From Pseudomonadota bacterium (GTDB lineage: Bacteria; Pseudomonadota; Alphaproteobacteria; Reyranellales; Reyranellaceae), in assembly GCA_023436825.1 (NCBI GenBank), contig JAEZHS010000649.1, positions 1 through 14,334 on the forward strand: DNA of 14,334 nt, written 5' to 3'. Positions 13,272-14,334 of this stretch are shown in pieces; the stretch's first letter is position 1; each line of letters starts with the position of its first letter. The translations under genes were made by a program, and so were the position numbers. The notes beneath the pieces are model-generated. The model was given only the letters and a program-made list of their open reading frames with translations. It was not told the origin of the DNA and did not search any database.

Positions 13272-14334
13272 GTGCCCCCCTCGCCTGCCCGCCGCTCACG
13301 CCTGTCGGAAGGTCTACCCTATCCCCTCGGCGCCACGTGGGACGGCCTCGGCGTCAACTTTGCCCTGTTCTCGGCCAATGCCAGCAAGATCGAGCTCTGC
13401 CTTTTCGAAGAGGGCGGGCAGCGCGAGATCGAACGCATCATCCTGCCCGAGTACACGGACGAAGTTTGGCACGGTTACCTGCCCGATGCGCGACCTGGCA
13501 CCGTCTATGGCTATCGCGTTCATGGGCCATACGAGCCTCAAGCCGGCCATCGCTTCAACCCCAACAAGCTGCTGCTCGATCCCTACGCAAGGCAGATCAT
13601 CGGTCGCATCGAGTGGAACCCTGCTCTGTTCGGCTACAAGGTCGAGAGCGGTGATGACCTGACCTTCGACGAGCGCGACAGCGCCCCGTACACGATGAAG
13701 GCCGCCGTGATCGACACCGCCTTCACCTGGGGCAACGGCCGGCGGCGCATCCCGTGGGAGAACACCATCGTCTACGAAGCGCACGTGCGCGGTCTCACCA
13801 AGCGCCATCCGGCGCTTCCGGAAGCATTGCGCGGTACCTATGCCGGGCTGGCCAGCGCGGAGATCACCGCCTACCTCAGCTCGCTCGGAGCCACGACGGT
13901 GGAACTGCTGCCGGTACACACCTTCGTCGACGACAGCACCCTGCTCGACAAGGGGCTGAAGAACTACTGGGGCTACAACACCATCGGCTTTTTCGCGCCG
14001 GCACGGCGCTATGCGGCGAATGCCGATTTCGCATTCGCCGAGTTCAAGGAGATGGTGGCTCATTTGCACGATGCCGGCCTCGAGCTGATCCTCGACGTGG
14101 TCTACAACCACACCGCGGAAGGCAACCAGCTGGGCCCCACCCTTTCGTTCAAGGGCATCGACAACGCTTCCTACTACCGGCTGGCGCCCGACCCGCGGCA
14201 CTACATAAACGACACCGGCACCGGCAACACGGTGAACCTCTCCAATTCGCGCGTGCTGCAGATGGTGATGGACAGCCTGCGCTACTGGGCCAACGACATG
14301 CACGTCGACGGCTTCCGCTTCGACCTCGCCACCA
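13272..14334 (+). CDS. glgX: Glycogen-debranching enzyme GlgX/TreX, partial (runs off the window)
   Basis: The first 354 residues are present. An N-terminal CBM48/isoamylase domain (about 15-105: YPLGATWDGLGVNFALFSANA, YGYRVHGPY, RFNPNKLLLDPYAR) leads into the GH13 barrel: IVYEAHVRGLT (166-176), TTVELLPVH (208-216), the family motif NYWGYNTIGFFAP (231-243), region I DVVYNHT (275-281), and region II GFRFDLA (347-353) with nucleophile Asp351. It hydrolyses alpha-1,6 branches of glycogen; TreX relatives work with TreY and TreZ to make trehalose from glycogen. GTG at 13272 has AGGAAG at 13261-13266, five bases upstream; a GTG at 13266 is too close to that site. The 3' part, including the general acid, lies beyond 14334. 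The 164-base gap upstream holds no promoter I can support. Confidence 0.93.
   Translation, partial: MPPSPARRSRLSEGLPYPLGATWDGLGVNFALFSANASKIELCLFEEGGQREIERIILPEYTDEVWHGYLPDARPGTVYGYRVHGPYEPQAGHRFNPNKLLLDPYARQIIGRIEWNPALFGYKVESGDDLTFDERDSAPYTMKAAVIDTAFTWGNGRRRIPWENTIVYEAHVRGLTKRHPALPEALRGTYAGLASAEITAYLSSLGATTVELLPVHTFVDDSTLLDKGLKNYWGYNTIGFFAPARRYAANADFAFAEFKEMVAHLHDAGLELILDVVYNHTAEGNQLGPTLSFKGIDNASYYRLAPDPRHYINDTGTGNTVNLSNSRVLQMVMDSLRYWANDMHVDGFRFDLAT

Noticed and set aside
13123..13662. Plus-strand open frame of 179 codons between the winged-helix-like gene and glgX
   Set aside because: It overlaps the CBM48 domain of GlgX in another frame and has no ribosome site or recognisable fold.
1..14334. 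A defence island, phage or mobile element, or CRISPR array
   Set aside because: No transposase, integrase, restriction, toxin or spaced direct repeats were seen; base composition is even except around 5760-5830.

Overview
This GC-rich window is chromosomal DNA from an alphaproteobacterium. No gene here gives a species name. The placement rests on two exact matches to the alphaproteobacterial general-stress (EcfG-type) promoter, GGAAC-N16/17-CGTT, and on an intergenic stem-loop at about 11520-11566 that resembles repeats I associate with Bradyrhizobium- or Reyranella-like genomes (from memory, not searched). I see no phage, transposase, CRISPR array, tRNA or rRNA.

Layout from left to right. 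(1) 14-304(-): small secreted Pro/Tyr-rich protein behind an EcfG-type promoter. (2) 491-2418(+): two-gene operon of a PaaK-like acyl-CoA ligase and a VOC/glyoxalase-fold protein. (3) A complex palindromic element at 2430-2497 separates it from a convergent orphan MlaC/HpnM-family lipid-binding protein (2502-3092, -). (4) 3285-3968(-): a 69-aa helical protein followed by a split-barrel flavin/F420 (PPOX-type) protein, probably one transcript. (5) 4074-4766(+): M50 site-2-type membrane metalloprotease, convergent with a PAS-only protein (4795-5367, -). (6) 5368-5984: a 617-base stretch with no convincing gene. It holds a near-consensus sigma70 promoter on the minus strand followed by several strong hairpins, so it is a candidate structured RNA or long leader. 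(7) 5985-6806(-) and 6940-7731(+): divergent cell-wall pair, a GH25 lysozyme lipoprotein and a membrane-anchored peptidoglycan-binding protein. (8) 7736-9649(-): CocE/NonD-type serine hydrolase, with its stop 4 bases from that of the convergent gene. (9) 9721-11136(+): membrane-anchored TPR protein. (10) 11145-11429(-): 94-aa helical protein. (11) 11739-14334(+): hemerythrin-domain protein behind a perfect EcfG-type promoter, then a HAD-IIIA phosphatase, a small winged-helix-like protein and the first part of a GlgX/TreX glycogen-debranching enzyme that runs off the window.

Most units are one- or two-gene transcripts on alternating strands, typical of a housekeeping or accessory region rather than one large pathway. 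The clearest regulatory theme is general stress: two perfect EcfG-type promoters and one near match lie 33-40 bases upstream of their start codons. The hemerythrin gene heads a run of same-strand genes reaching glgX, which suggests, but does not prove, a stress and glycogen/trehalose transcription unit. The most interesting unexplained element is the promoter-driven structured region at about 5525-5790 on the minus strand.
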